This document shows, piece after piece, positions 19,141 to 27,887 of a DNA stretch of 64,000 bases. The stretch comes from Pediococcus claussenii ATCC BAA-344 (GTDB lineage: Bacteria > Bacillota > Bacilli > Lactobacillales > Lactobacillaceae). Each line of letters begins with the position of its first letter. Position 1 is the first letter of the stretch. The translations under genes and the position numbers were made by a program. A model generated the notes under the pieces. It searched no databases, was not told the origin of the DNA, and saw only the letters and a program-made list of their open reading frames with translations. The stretch lies in the NCBI RefSeq assembly GCF_000237995.1, contig NC_016605.1, forward strand, positions 558,001 through 622,000, written 5' to 3'.

Positions 19141-19934
19141 AAAACTTCCTTACAAAGAATTGGATGTACCGTATTTTAGCATTATTGTTAGCAATTGCCT
19201 TATTTACTTATGTAAAAACTGAGCGCCTTTCTTCAACTAGGTTCACTGGGGTGCACTCTAATAATAATTCAATTTTAATGTCAAATAAAACTAGCACAAT
19301 TACGATGCCAGTTGACTTGGATATAAATAATTCTCAGTATATAGTGACGGGATATCCTGCAAAAGTTAAGATAGAGTTGTCTGGGCCAAGTGCTTTAGTG
19401 GCCACAACCGTGAACACACAAAACTTTAAAGTTTATCTTGGGTTGAGGGGACTATCAACTGGAACTCACAAGGTTAGTTTTAAGACAAGCGGTTTGAATA
19501 AGGATCTATCGGCTAAAGTGAATCCTGGTACGACCAAGGTGACTATTGCGGAACGTAAAACAGAGTCATTCGATATTCAGACGAGATTTGATAAGAACTT
19601 AGTGAAAAAGGGGTATGTTGTTGGAACGCCGCAACTTAGTACCTTAGCAACAACGGCGACTGGATCAGTTTCTGATATTGAAAAAATATCACAAGTTGTT
19701 GCGGATGTTTCGATTCCAAAAGATACGAAGTCTGATTTACATGCACAAGTAATGTTGCAGGCCCTTGATTCTAGAGGATATATTGTTAATGTTATTTTAA
19801 GTCCGCAGACGATCAACGTAACGTTACCAATCAGTAAGCAGTCAGATAAACAAAAGAACGACGATAAACAGTCTGAAGCTTCTTCGACTTCGTCCGGTCA
19901 AACCAGTTCAAGCTCAACAAATCAATCGAATTAA
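19137..19934 (+). CDS. cdaR: CdaA regulatory protein CdaR (YbbR domains)
   Basis: CdaR is a membrane-anchored extracytoplasmic protein that binds and modulates CdaA. It has one N-terminal membrane segment (about 9-25), then YbbR-type repeats, each with the beta-strand pattern seen in VPVDLDI-like TMPVDLDINNSQYIVTGYP and later in ETESF-like KTESFDIQTRFD. The C-terminal 30 residues are a low-complexity Ser/Thr/Gln/Lys tail. It overlaps cdaA by 4 nt (ATGA), implying coupled translation. Confidence 0.93.
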   Translation: MKNFLTKNWMYRILALLLAIALFTYVKTERLSSTRFTGVHSNNNSILMSNKTSTITMPVDLDINNSQYIVTGYPAKVKIELSGPSALVATTVNTQNFKVYLGLRGLSTGTHKVSFKTSGLNKDLSAKVNPGTTKVTIAERKTESFDIQTRFDKNLVKKGYVVGTPQLSTLATTATGSVSDIEKISQVVADVSIPKDTKSDLHAQVMLQALDSRGYIVNVILSPQTINVTLPISKQSDKQKNDDKQSEASSTSSGQTSSSSTNQSN

Positions 19935-19962
19935 ATATAGATAAAAAGGAGAATTACTAATT

Positions 19963-21324
19963 ATGAAGTTAAAATATTTTGGAACAGATGGTGTTCGTGG
20001 AATTGCTAATGAAACCTTAACACCTGAGTTAGCATTTCGATTAGGTCGAACCGGTGGGTATATATTAACCCAACACGCTAAGGATGGGAAGACTCAACCA
20101 CGTGTGCTTGTTTCACGAGATACTCGTATTTCTGGGCAACTGTTGATGCAGGCTCTAATCTCAGGATTATTATCTGTTGGAATTGAAGTTATGGATATGG
20201 GTGTAGTAACAACTCCTGGTGTAGCATATTTGGTTCGTCGACAAGAGGCTGATGCAGGTGTTATGATCACCGCCTCACATAATCCAGTTCAAGATAACGG
20301 AATTAAGTTTTTTGGATCTGATGGTTACAAGCTTTCAGATGAATTAGAAGCCGAAATTGAAGAATTGTTAGATGCTGAGAAAGATGAACTGCCTCGTCCA
20401 TCCGCAAAAGGATTGGGAACAGTTACTGATTATCCAGAGGGAGCACTTAATTACATTTCCTTTTTAGAGCAAACTATTCCCGATGATCTAGGTGGGTTGA
20501 ACATAGCAATTGATGCTGCCAATGGAGCAACAAGTAATTTTGTGTCTCAGATTTTTGCTGATTTAAATACGGACTTTGTAACAATGGGAACTAAACCAGA
20601 CGGATTAAATATTAACGATGGAGTTGGTTCGACCCATCCTGAGGCACTTGCTAAGTTTGTGATTGAAAAAGGTGCTGACATGGGAGTCGCATTTGATGGT
20701 GACGGGGATCGATGTATTGCGGTTGATGAAAAAGGAAATATCGTTGATGGCGACAAGATTATGTTTATTTGTGGTAAGTATTTAAGTGAACGTGGTCGCT
20801 TGAAAAAAGACACGGTGGTTACGACGGTTATGAGCAATCTTGGTCTGTACAAGGCGTTAGAGGCTAATAATTTAACTTCTGTGAAAACACAAGTTGGTGA
20901 TCGCTACGTTGTTGAAGAAATGTTGAAGAGTGGTTATAACTTGGGTGGAGAGCAATCTGGTCATATTGTATTCCTCGATCACAATACAACTGGCGATGGA
21001 ATGTTGACCGCTATTCAACTTATGTACGTTGTGAAGCAATCCGGTAAGAAGTTATCTGAGTTAGCGGAAGAAGTCCATACTTATCCGCAAAAGCTGATTA
21101 ATGTAAAGGTCCAAGATAAGAAGATGGCGCTTGAAAACCAAGCTATTAAAGATGTAATTGAACAGGTTGAAAAAGAAATGAATGGTGATGGGCGTGTACT
21201 TGTACGACCATCCGGTACAGAAGATTTGCTAAGAATTATGGCTGAGGCTGCTACTCCTGAAGCAGTTGACATGTATGTGGATCGTATCGTCGCCGTTGTT
21301 AAGAGCGAGGTTGGTCGTAACTAA
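19963..21324 (+). CDS. glmM: Phosphoglucosamine mutase
   Basis: GlmM interconverts glucosamine 6- and 1-phosphate on the way to UDP-GlcNAc. The 453-residue protein has the phosphoserine loop TASHNP (about 102-107), the Mg-binding DGDGDR (about 244-249), the sugar loop GGEQSGHI and the phosphate-binding [10 protein letters not shown]. GlmM is known to bind and inhibit CdaA in other Firmicutes, so co-transcription with cdaA-cdaR links wall precursor flux with c-di-AMP. Confidence 0.97.
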   Translation: MKLKYFGTDGVRGIANETLTPELAFRLGRTGGYILTQHAKDGKTQPRVLVSRDTRISGQLLMQALISGLLSVGIEVMDMGVVTTPGVAYLVRRQEADAGVMITASHNPVQDNGIKFFGSDGYKLSDELEAEIEELLDAEKDELPRPSAKGLGTVTDYPEGALNYISFLEQTIPDDLGGLNIAIDAANGATSNFVSQIFADLNTDFVTMGTKPDGLNINDGVGSTHPEALAKFVIEKGADMGVAFDGDGDRCIAVDEKGNIVDGDKIMFICGKYLSERGRLKKDTVVTTVMSNLGLYKALEANNLTSVKTQVGDRYVVEEMLKSGYNLGGEQSGHIVFLDHNTTGDGMLTAIQLMYVVKQSGKKLSELAEEVHTYPQKLINVKVQDKKMALENQAIKDVIEQVEKEMNGDGRVLVRPSGTEDLLRIMAEAATPEAVDMYVDRIVAVVKSEVGRN

Positions 21325-21350
21325 ATTTATATTTTTTAATGCTTTTTGTA

Positions 21351-21397
21351 AGATCCTCGAATGATGACTGCTTAGTCATTATTAGGGGTCTTTTTTT
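21351..21397 (+). terminator. Terminator of the cdaA-cdaR-glmM operon
   Basis: agatcc...ggggtct plus an inner arm pair (aatgatgact with agtcattatt) with a GCTT loop form a long hairpin followed by seven T residues. Confidence 0.88.
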
Positions 21398-21460
21398 GTT
21401 GAATCAAGCAACATTAATGAATGTACCATTTTTGGAAACACATATATACCAATAAAAATA

Positions 21461-21489
21461 TTGACAATTAAAACTATTAGTAATATAGT
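21461..21489 (+). promoter_or_regulatory. Promoter of glmS
   Basis: TTGACA (21461-21466), a 17-nt spacer and TATAGT (21484-21489). The leader from the expected start to the ATG at 21533 is only about 37 nt, too short for the glmS ribozyme found in Bacillus. Confidence 0.85.
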
Positions 21490-21532
21490 ATTTACATGAA
21501 TAAACCAATTAAATAAAAAGAGGTATATTAAT

Positions 21533-23347
21533 ATGTGTGGAATTGTTGGCGTTGTTGGTGATCCAGATGCATTAAACATTTTGGTTAGTGGACTAAAAAA
21601 GCTTGAGTATCGTGGATACGATTCGGCCGGAGTGTATGTTACGGGTGAAAATCAATCTGATTATCTTGTAAAGGCTCAGGGAAAGATTGCTAATCTAGAG
21701 AAAAAAATCACAGATGATGTGCATGGAACAACTGGGATTGGACATACTCGTTGGGCTACACATGGTGAACCAAGTGTTGATAACGCGCACCCTCATTTTT
21801 CAAATGACCATCGTTTCTACCTAGTTCACAATGGAGTTATTGATAATTTTAATGAGTTAAAGCAACGGTATTTAGCTGATATTGACTTTAAGAGTGAGAC
21901 TGATACTGAAGTTGTTGTACAGCTAGTTTCTAAGTTTGCTAATGAAGGTTTAGACACAAAAGAAGCATTTAAAAAATCACTTAGTTTGTTGAATAATTCC
22001 TCCTATGCATTTTTATTGATGGATCAGAAGGACCCTAATACAATTTACGTTGCAAAAAATAAAAGTCCAATGTTAATTGGCTTGGGAGACGGTTTTAATG
22101 TTATTTGTAGTGATGCACTAGCAATGTTACAACGGACAAACCGCTTTATGGAAATTCACGATGGTGAAATGGCAACTATTTCTGCCAAGGATGTCAAGAT
22201 TGAAGACAAAGATGGCAATCAGATTACACGAGAGCCATTTGAAGTTGATGTGGATGCTGCTGACATAAATAAGGGTGCGTACCCGTATTACATGTTAAAA
22301 GAAATTGACGAACAGCCAGCTGTTATTCATCGCATTCAGAGTGCTTACCTTAACAAAAATGAGGTTCAACTTAATTCGAATTTGATGGATAAGCTTACCA
22401 ATGCTTCACGTATTTATATTGTTGGGGCCGGGACAAGTTATCATGCCGGTCTGGTCGGCAAACACTTATTCGAAAAGATTGCCCAGATTCCTACTGAAGT
22501 TGTTGTATCATCGGAGTTTGCGTACGATGATCCTTTGATTGAACAGGATGCATTCTTCATTTTCTTGAGTCAAAGTGGGGAGACGGCAGATAGCCGGCAA
22601 GTTTTGGTACGAGTAAACGATGAATGGAAGAAACCTAGTTTGACGATCACAAACGTTGCTAATTCTACACTAGCACGGGAGGCAGAATTTTCCGTGACAT
22701 TAGAAGCAGGACCTGAGATTGCGGTTGCATCTACCAAAGCATATACAGCTCAGATTGCGTTAGAAGCTATTATTGCAACAGCGATTGGGCGTACCAAGAA
22801 TTTCGAAATGGCGCAAAACTTAGATATTGATTTAGAACTAAGCAAGGTTGCTAATGCCATGCAAGCAGTTGTTGATGAGAAAGGTCGAATTGAACAAGTG
22901 GCCGTTGATAATTTATCTGATACACGAAATGCTTTTTATATAGGACGTGGTTTGGATTACTTTGTAGCACTTGAAGCATCACTTAAGTTAAAAGAAATTT
23001 CGTATATTCAGGCGGAAGGTTTTGCGTCTGGCGAGCTCAAGCATGGGACAATTGCTTTAATTGAAAAGGGAACACCAGTACTTGGGATCATTACTCAACC
23101 GCAAACGGCTGATAACACGCGAAGTAATTTACAGGAAACTAAAGCGCGGGGAGCTAACGTCATCACCATTGTTAGTGAAAGCTTAGCGCAAACGGAAGAT
23201 ACGCTGATTATTCCAGATGTAAACCCAGATTTTGCGCCGTTAGTTAGTGTAGTAGTTGGACAGTTAATGGCCTACTATGCAACGTTACAACGGGGTTATA
23301 ATGTTGACCAACCTAGAAATTTAGCTAAAAGTGTAACAGTTGAATAA
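21533..23347 (+). CDS. glmS: Glutamine-fructose-6-phosphate aminotransferase (isomerizing)
   Basis: GlmS makes glucosamine 6-phosphate from fructose 6-phosphate and glutamine, the first step to UDP-GlcNAc. The 604-residue protein begins MCGIVGVVG with Cys2 as the N-terminal nucleophile of the glutaminase domain, with GHTRWATHG and HNGVIDNF nearby. Two SIS domains follow (about 285-420 and 455-590); IFLSQSGETADSRQ and CSTK-like VASTKAYTAQ are visible. It has its own promoter and terminator and so is not in the glmM operon. Confidence 0.97.
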   Translation: MCGIVGVVGDPDALNILVSGLKKLEYRGYDSAGVYVTGENQSDYLVKAQGKIANLEKKITDDVHGTTGIGHTRWATHGEPSVDNAHPHFSNDHRFYLVHNGVIDNFNELKQRYLADIDFKSETDTEVVVQLVSKFANEGLDTKEAFKKSLSLLNNSSYAFLLMDQKDPNTIYVAKNKSPMLIGLGDGFNVICSDALAMLQRTNRFMEIHDGEMATISAKDVKIEDKDGNQITREPFEVDVDAADINKGAYPYYMLKEIDEQPAVIHRIQSAYLNKNEVQLNSNLMDKLTNASRIYIVGAGTSYHAGLVGKHLFEKIAQIPTEVVVSSEFAYDDPLIEQDAFFIFLSQSGETADSRQVLVRVNDEWKKPSLTITNVANSTLAREAEFSVTLEAGPEIAVASTKAYTAQIALEAIIATAIGRTKNFEMAQNLDIDLELSKVANAMQAVVDEKGRIEQVAVDNLSDTRNAFYIGRGLDYFVALEASLKLKEISYIQAEGFASGELKHGTIALIEKGTPVLGIITQPQTADNTRSNLQETKARGANVITIVSESLAQTEDTLIIPDVNPDFAPLVSVVVGQLMAYYATLQRGYNVDQPRNLAKSVTVE

Positions 23348-23444
23348 AAAAAAGGTTGACCAAAAAGAGTGTAAGCGCTATCATAAATGTTGTTAGGTAG
23401 TTGCGCATCTCCTACCTACAATCAATTCTCTTTCTCTCTTATGC

Positions 23445-23473
23445 GGAATCCAACATGGTTGGGTTCCTTTTTT
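23445..23473 (+). terminator. glmS terminator
   Basis: ggaatccaac and gttgggttcc form a 10-bp stem with an ATG loop, followed by six T residues. A second inverted pair (ttaggtag with ctacctac) lies just upstream. Confidence 0.9.
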
Positions 23474-23606
23474 GTTGCACAATTCTAGTTACAACCGTTA
23501 AAAAATTAGATAAGGACTAAATTAAAAAAATAGGCATTAAATAATTGCATCGTTCTTTCTGAATTTTGATATATAATTAATTCAGATAAAAAAATAGGAG
23601 ATTGTA

Positions 23607-23921
23607 ATGAAGAGCAATGAAACTTTTACGTTAATACAAGAGATTACCCGTTTGGATGGTACAAAATACATTGAAATCGGTAATATGATGATGAATGGGA
23701 GGGCCGAGCTTGCAGCTGAGCGTGGGTACATAAAATCAGTCCGTATTTTACAATTAAATATTTCACATTCGCAACACGTGATTAACTATGAAAAATACAT
23801 TGGAGAACGTTATGAGATGCCTGATGAAGATATGGATCATTGGGAAGAGTGGGTGCGTGACCAAAAGGCACAGGATGATTTTGATGCAATAATGCACGAA
23901 AATCATATTGTAGTTGATTAG
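23607..23921 (+). CDS. Hypothetical protein, 104 aa
   Basis: A small acidic soluble protein I do not recognise. There is no signal peptide or membrane segment; the C-terminal third is very acidic with Trp residues (DMDHWEEWVRDQKAQDDF). The ATG at 23607 has a TAGGAG site. Another short unknown gene follows 77 nt later on the same strand; the two may belong together, but nothing in either indicates a function. Confidence 0.7.
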   Translation: MKSNETFTLIQEITRLDGTKYIEIGNMMMNGRAELAAERGYIKSVRILQLNISHSQHVINYEKYIGERYEMPDEDMDHWEEWVRDQKAQDDFDAIMHENHIVVD

Positions 23922-23998
23922 GCATATTTCTTGTGAATGATTTGTAGGCTACGTATCATTAAATGGTACATAACACTACGAAGAATAGGAGAATTACT

Positions 23999-24379
23999 AT
24001 GAGTGAAGTCGGCGCATATCTTGCCAATCTTTCAGCAGTTATGAACAGAAAACCTACGAGTGATGAGGTTGGACAATTTGTTGAGCACCCTGAATTGGTT
24101 CAGCAGGTAGACGAGCAAGCCTGGGCAGTTCCTTTTTATAACCCGTTAGATATTTATTTAGTTTGTTTTGTTAATCCAGATGGTAACGTTATAATTGCCG
24201 CAAGTGAGGGGTATATCAGTCATTCAACTAAATCTGTAGTGTTGATGTCACCGATTCCATTGGGGATGGCTCTTCAAAAAATTGGAAATAAGGATGCAGA
24301 GTTTGCCCATAGACAATTACATTTGTTTGAGGAATTTGTAACAAGTGGAATTCTCACATGGTGTAAAGTGGATTTTTGA
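23999..24379 (+). CDS. Hypothetical protein, 126 aa
   Basis: An unrecognised soluble protein. A longer frame starts at 23963, but the ATG at 23999 has an AGGAGAATTACT leader and is preferred. The mid-region NPLDIYLVCFVNPDGNVIIA looks like a beta-hairpin-rich domain, and the end is helical. No partner or pathway can be named. It lies between the 104-aa gene and the ArsR-oleate hydratase pair. Confidence 0.65.
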   Translation: MSEVGAYLANLSAVMNRKPTSDEVGQFVEHPELVQQVDEQAWAVPFYNPLDIYLVCFVNPDGNVIIAASEGYISHSTKSVVLMSPIPLGMALQKIGNKDAEFAHRQLHLFEEFVTSGILTWCKVDF

Positions 24380-24485
24380 TGCAAATAATAGAGAATCGTA
24401 AAGTTAGATTATTAGGAGATGGCAGAGTTAAACTTGCGTTGTCTCTTATTTTTGATTATATGGTTTTAACTTTATATAAAGTTAA

Positions 24486-24499
24486 TGGAAACGGTTGCA
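24486..24499 (+). promoter_or_regulatory. cre-like sequence upstream of the arsR-ohyA pair
   Basis: TGGAAACGGTTGCA fits the CcpA site pattern TGWNANCGNTNWCA except at its two W positions. It lies 76 nt before the regulator start. Weak evidence. Confidence 0.35.
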
Positions 24500-24561
24500 A
24501 AAAATCGCTAAATAAGTTAATATATTTATAGATTTAAATATATAAATAAGAGGTGGTGCGT

Positions 24562-24906
24562 TTGAGCTTTGATGAGATGACGGCTTCACAAAGAGAGGCT
24601 TTAGCACTGTTTGTAGATGATATCGAAGTACTGAACGCGTTGGCTGACAGTAATAGACAACGAATTATCATTTTACTTGGATCTCATCTGAGGACGGGAA
24701 TGACGGTTACTGAGATTACGGGGCAGATGAATTTATCCCAACCAGCTGTTTCGCACCATTTAAAGATTTTAAAGCAAGTCAAAATCGTTGGATCCAAAAA
24801 GAATGGATTACAGAATATCTATTCTTTAACGTTGGATAATACTTTATTAAAACTTGAGAAACTAGTGGCATCAATTCGGGCTTCTCTACAAGATATTGAA
24901 GAATAG
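24562..24906 (+). CDS. ArsR/SmtB-family transcriptional regulator
   Basis: A 114-residue winged-helix repressor. The recognition region is MNLSQPAVSHHLKILKQVKI (about 59-78), followed by the wing with KKNGLQNIYSL. There is no CxC or other metal-binding cysteine set, so it is probably not a metal sensor. The TTG at 24562 follows an AGAGGTGG site. The stop codon lies 11 nt before the oleate hydratase start, so it probably regulates that gene in response to a fatty acid or related stress; this is inference from position. Confidence 0.85.
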   Translation: MSFDEMTASQREALALFVDDIEVLNALADSNRQRIIILLGSHLRTGMTVTEITGQMNLSQPAVSHHLKILKQVKIVGSKKNGLQNIYSLTLDNTLLKLEKLVASIRASLQDIEE

Positions 24907-24917
24907 GAGTGGTTTTA

Positions 24918-26594
24918 ATGGCAAAAGCATACATGATTGGAACAGGAATTGGAAACTTAGCAGCTGGAATTTATTTAATTCGTGATGGTGGCTGGAGTGG
25001 TAGCCAAATTACGATGTTTGGTTTGGAAACCCACGGTGCAAACGATGGTGCGGCTGTAGCAGACTATGAGAATGAATATTCAAATACACAACTCTCTAAC
25101 GATAAGGGGTTTCTTGCTAAGGGTGGACGGATGCTCAACGAAGAAACCTACGAAAATTTTTGGGATTTACTTCGAAGCGTGCCTTCTTTAGACAATCCTG
25201 GGCAGTCGGTTACTGATGATATTTTGAACTTTGATCACGCACACCCAACACATGATGTTGCTCGATTGATGGATAAGGAAAATGGCATACGCAACAACGG
25301 TGGAAAAGATGATTATTCACACATGAAGTTTAACAATAAAGACCGTATGTTACTAACTAAGTTAATAATGATGCCTGAAAGCAAGGAAGAAAAATTAAAC
25401 GACATCAGTATTAAAGAATGGTTTAAAGACAGTCCACATATGTTTACAACTAACTTCTGGTATATGTGGGAAACAACTTTCGCTTTCAAAAAAGAAAGTT
25501 CTGCAATGGAATTACGTCGTTATATGAACCGAATGATTCTAGAATTCAGTCGTATTAATACGCTGGAGGGTGTCACGCGTACACCATATAATCAATACGA
25601 AAGTGTCATTTTACCAATGCGCAAATACCTTGAAGATCAAGGAGTTACATTTGTGAATAATCGTAAAGTCACAGCGTTCCAATTTAAGGACACCGCATTA
25701 CGAGACGATATTGTAGTTACAGGGCTAGAGTATGAAGATGTTGCAGGTGAAAAGCAATCGGGTGTGATTTCGGTTGATGAAAATGATTTAGTATTTGATA
25801 CAAATGGTTCTGTTACCGATAGTTCATCAATGGGTGATTTAGATACACCAATTAAAGAGAACATGGAATATGCGCCTAGTGCAAAACTATGGAAACAAGC
25901 AACTGAACATTTTTATAATTTAGGTAACCCAGATAAGTTCTTCAATGATCGATCCCAAAGTGAGTGGTTGAGTTTCACAATTACAACGAATAATCATTAT
26001 CTACTTAATCAAATTCGTCGTATAACGCAACAAGAACCAGGCAATGCTTTAAATACATGGATTGATAGCAATAATTTATTATCAATTGTTGTCCATCATC
26101 AGCCTCATTTTCATGCTCAAAAAGAGAATGAAACTGTTTTCTGGGGTTACGCAATGTTCCCACGTAAGAAGGGGGACTATGTAGATAAAGCGGTTATTGA
26201 CATGACAGGTCGTGAAATCTTACAAGAGTTATTAGGACATCTTGCAGAGGTTGATCCAGCTGCTGACAATATTCGTAACCATGAAGAAGAGATTATGAAG
26301 AGCGTGGTTAACGTTGTACCAGTCTTTATGCCGTACGCAAGTGCATTGTTCAATCAGCGAGCATTAGGGGATCGCCCTGACGTTGTACCAAAGAATTCAA
26401 AGAACCTAGCTTTCATTAGCCAATTTGCTGAAATGCCTTTTGATATGGTATTTACGGAACAATATTCTTTTAGGGCAGCACAGATTGCGGTTTATCATTT
26501 TATGGGAATACCAGATTCAGAATTAACACCAGTACACCATTATGAAAAAGATCCTAAGGTACTGGCTAAAGCTACAAAAACAATGTTTAGATAA
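24918..26594 (+). CDS. ohyA: Oleate hydratase (FAD-dependent, MCRA family)
   Basis: Hydrates the cis-9 double bond of oleate and linoleate to 10-hydroxy fatty acids, a detoxification step in lactobacilli. The 558-residue protein begins KAYMIGTGIGNLAAGIYLIR, the dinucleotide-binding motif of the family (formerly myosin-cross-reactive antigen). Further family segments are FGLETHGANDGA, KGGRMLNEETYENFWDL and the C-terminal PFDMVFTEQYSFRAAQ. The ATG at 24918 has an AGGAGTGG site. It is paired with an ArsR-type regulator and ends at a long hairpin. Confidence 0.95.
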   Translation: MAKAYMIGTGIGNLAAGIYLIRDGGWSGSQITMFGLETHGANDGAAVADYENEYSNTQLSNDKGFLAKGGRMLNEETYENFWDLLRSVPSLDNPGQSVTDDILNFDHAHPTHDVARLMDKENGIRNNGGKDDYSHMKFNNKDRMLLTKLIMMPESKEEKLNDISIKEWFKDSPHMFTTNFWYMWETTFAFKKESSAMELRRYMNRMILEFSRINTLEGVTRTPYNQYESVILPMRKYLEDQGVTFVNNRKVTAFQFKDTALRDDIVVTGLEYEDVAGEKQSGVISVDENDLVFDTNGSVTDSSSMGDLDTPIKENMEYAPSAKLWKQATEHFYNLGNPDKFFNDRSQSEWLSFTITTNNHYLLNQIRRITQQEPGNALNTWIDSNNLLSIVVHHQPHFHAQKENETVFWGYAMFPRKKGDYVDKAVIDMTGREILQELLGHLAEVDPAADNIRNHEEEIMKSVVNVVPVFMPYASALFNQRALGDRPDVVPKNSKNLAFISQFAEMPFDMVFTEQYSFRAAQIAVYHFMGIPDSELTPVHHYEKDPKVLAKATKTMFR

Positions 26595-26605
26595 GATTGT
26601 AAACA

Positions 26606-26697
26606 AAAAGAACAAATGATAAGGAAATTATCTCATAGTTGCTAGAGCAACGGTTTAGCTTGGATGAGAATATTTCAAAAATCATTTGTTCTTTTTT
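26606..26697. terminator. Bidirectional terminator between ohyA and the deacetylase
   Basis: aaaagaacaaatgat (from 26606) pairs with atcatttgttctttt (to 26697) around a structured 60-nt loop, with A and T runs on either side, so both converging genes may end here. Confidence 0.75.
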
Positions 26698-26725
26698 GTG
26701 GGCGCTAAATTGCTCATAAGTTTAA

Positions 26726-27559
26726 CTATTTACCAGTTTGAATCAATTTAAAGAACGCGGAGTGGCTTAGTTTTGGAACTATCCGAATCCTTTTTAGGTT
26801 GAATTGTCCTTGATTAATATTAGCTAAACCGGGTTGCGTTGTAATGCCAAGAGTGTATCCGGCTCTTTTTGCAATCGAGGCGGTTTCATCATTAATACGA
26901 CCAGCAGGGTAGCAAATAACACTCGTATCTTGGTTGAAGGTTTTATCTAACCATTTTTTTGATTGAACCATTTCATTAGTCTGTTGCTCACCTCCCAATA
27001 TGTCCAAATCTTGGTGTGTAACTGTATGACTTTCAATATTAATGTTACCAGATGCGATCATTTTTTTTGCTTGGCCGATCGTTAAGTGATTTTTTCGTTT
27101 GGCAAATGAAGTTATGAAGTTAATTGTTGCATGTAATTTGTATTTTTGGATGACAGGAAATGCTTTTCGATAGTTATTCTCATAGCCATCATCAAGAGTA
27201 ATCCAAATAAAAGGACGATTAGGGACCTCATGTTTCATAATGACTCGTGCCGCTTCTCTAGGTGTCAAGGTGTAATAGTTTTTTTCTTTAAGCCACTTCA
27301 TCTGCTGATTAAACTGATCTGAAGGTATTCTTAGTGTGTTTGTACTTGGTGAAATACTATGATACATCAAAATTGGAAGATTGGGATTTCCCTTTATATG
27401 TTTCCATTTGATTGGTGATGGATTTCTTTGTGGTACGTGTTTATGAATCGAATTAGTTTGAGTGCTTACTTTTTTTGAGTGAGTATTGGAACATCCAGAC
27501 AAAATAAATATAAAAAGTACCATTAAAAGAGGTGCCAGTTTATTTTTTGAAATTTTCAT
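26726..27559 (-). CDS. Polysaccharide deacetylase lipoprotein (NodB domain)
   Basis: An extracytoplasmic carbohydrate esterase-4-type enzyme that probably removes N-acetyl groups from a surface polysaccharide or peptidoglycan. The N terminus has a lipoprotein signal with lipobox LSGC (about residues 20-23). The NodB domain shows WITLDDGYENNYRKAFPVI (motif 1, with the DD pair) and IESHTVTHQDLDIL (motif 2, H-x3-H metal ligands); the C-terminal part has VICYPAGRINDE (motif 3). The ATG at 27559 has a GGGGA site; a 4-codon longer start lacks one. The c-di-GMP genes start 330 nt upstream on the other strand, which may connect it to exopolysaccharide control. Confidence 0.88.
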   Translation of the reverse strand: MKISKNKLAPLLMVLFIFILSGCSNTHSKKVSTQTNSIHKHVPQRNPSPIKWKHIKGNPNLPILMYHSISPSTNTLRIPSDQFNQQMKWLKEKNYYTLTPREAARVIMKHEVPNRPFIWITLDDGYENNYRKAFPVIQKYKLHATINFITSFAKRKNHLTIGQAKKMIASGNINIESHTVTHQDLDILGGEQQTNEMVQSKKWLDKTFNQDTSVICYPAGRINDETASIAKRAGYTLGITTQPGLANINQGQFNLKRIRIVPKLSHSAFFKLIQTGK

Positions 27560-27571
27560 GTTATTCCCCAT

Positions 27572-27887
27572 AAGTGATTTTTAAGAAATTATTCCTTAAA
27601 CTCAGTATGGAATAATCATAATTTAAATTCAAGGTGAGCTGTGAATAACGTTATTGGATAAATATCCTGAAAATAATACATATTTTTTCAAACTTGTATG
27701 GAATAATAAAACAAGCAAACTGTATGGTAAACACTTATAGATAGTTTGAAATAAAACTAGATAATAAATTCCATTTTAATTGGTTACAGTGGAAATACGA
27801 AAAATAGGTTAAGTTATTCCGTTTAAAAGTGAGACACAAACAATGAGAATAACATCGTTGAGATCTGTAGAAAGAAAGTGAGTTTGT
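27572..27887. other. 316-nt intergenic region with a repeated GTATGGAATAAT motif
   Basis: The region separates the divergent deacetylase and GGDEF genes. GTATGGAATAAT occurs at 27605-27616 and 27696-27707 in the same orientation, and its reverse ATTATTCC occurs at about 27586, with a further TTATTCC near 27813. These could be binding sites for a shared regulator. No gene is seen. Confidence 0.5.

Noticed and set aside
21490-21532. glmS ribozyme/riboswitch
   Set aside because: The leader is about 37 nt, too short for the ribozyme core, and no matching motif is seen upstream.
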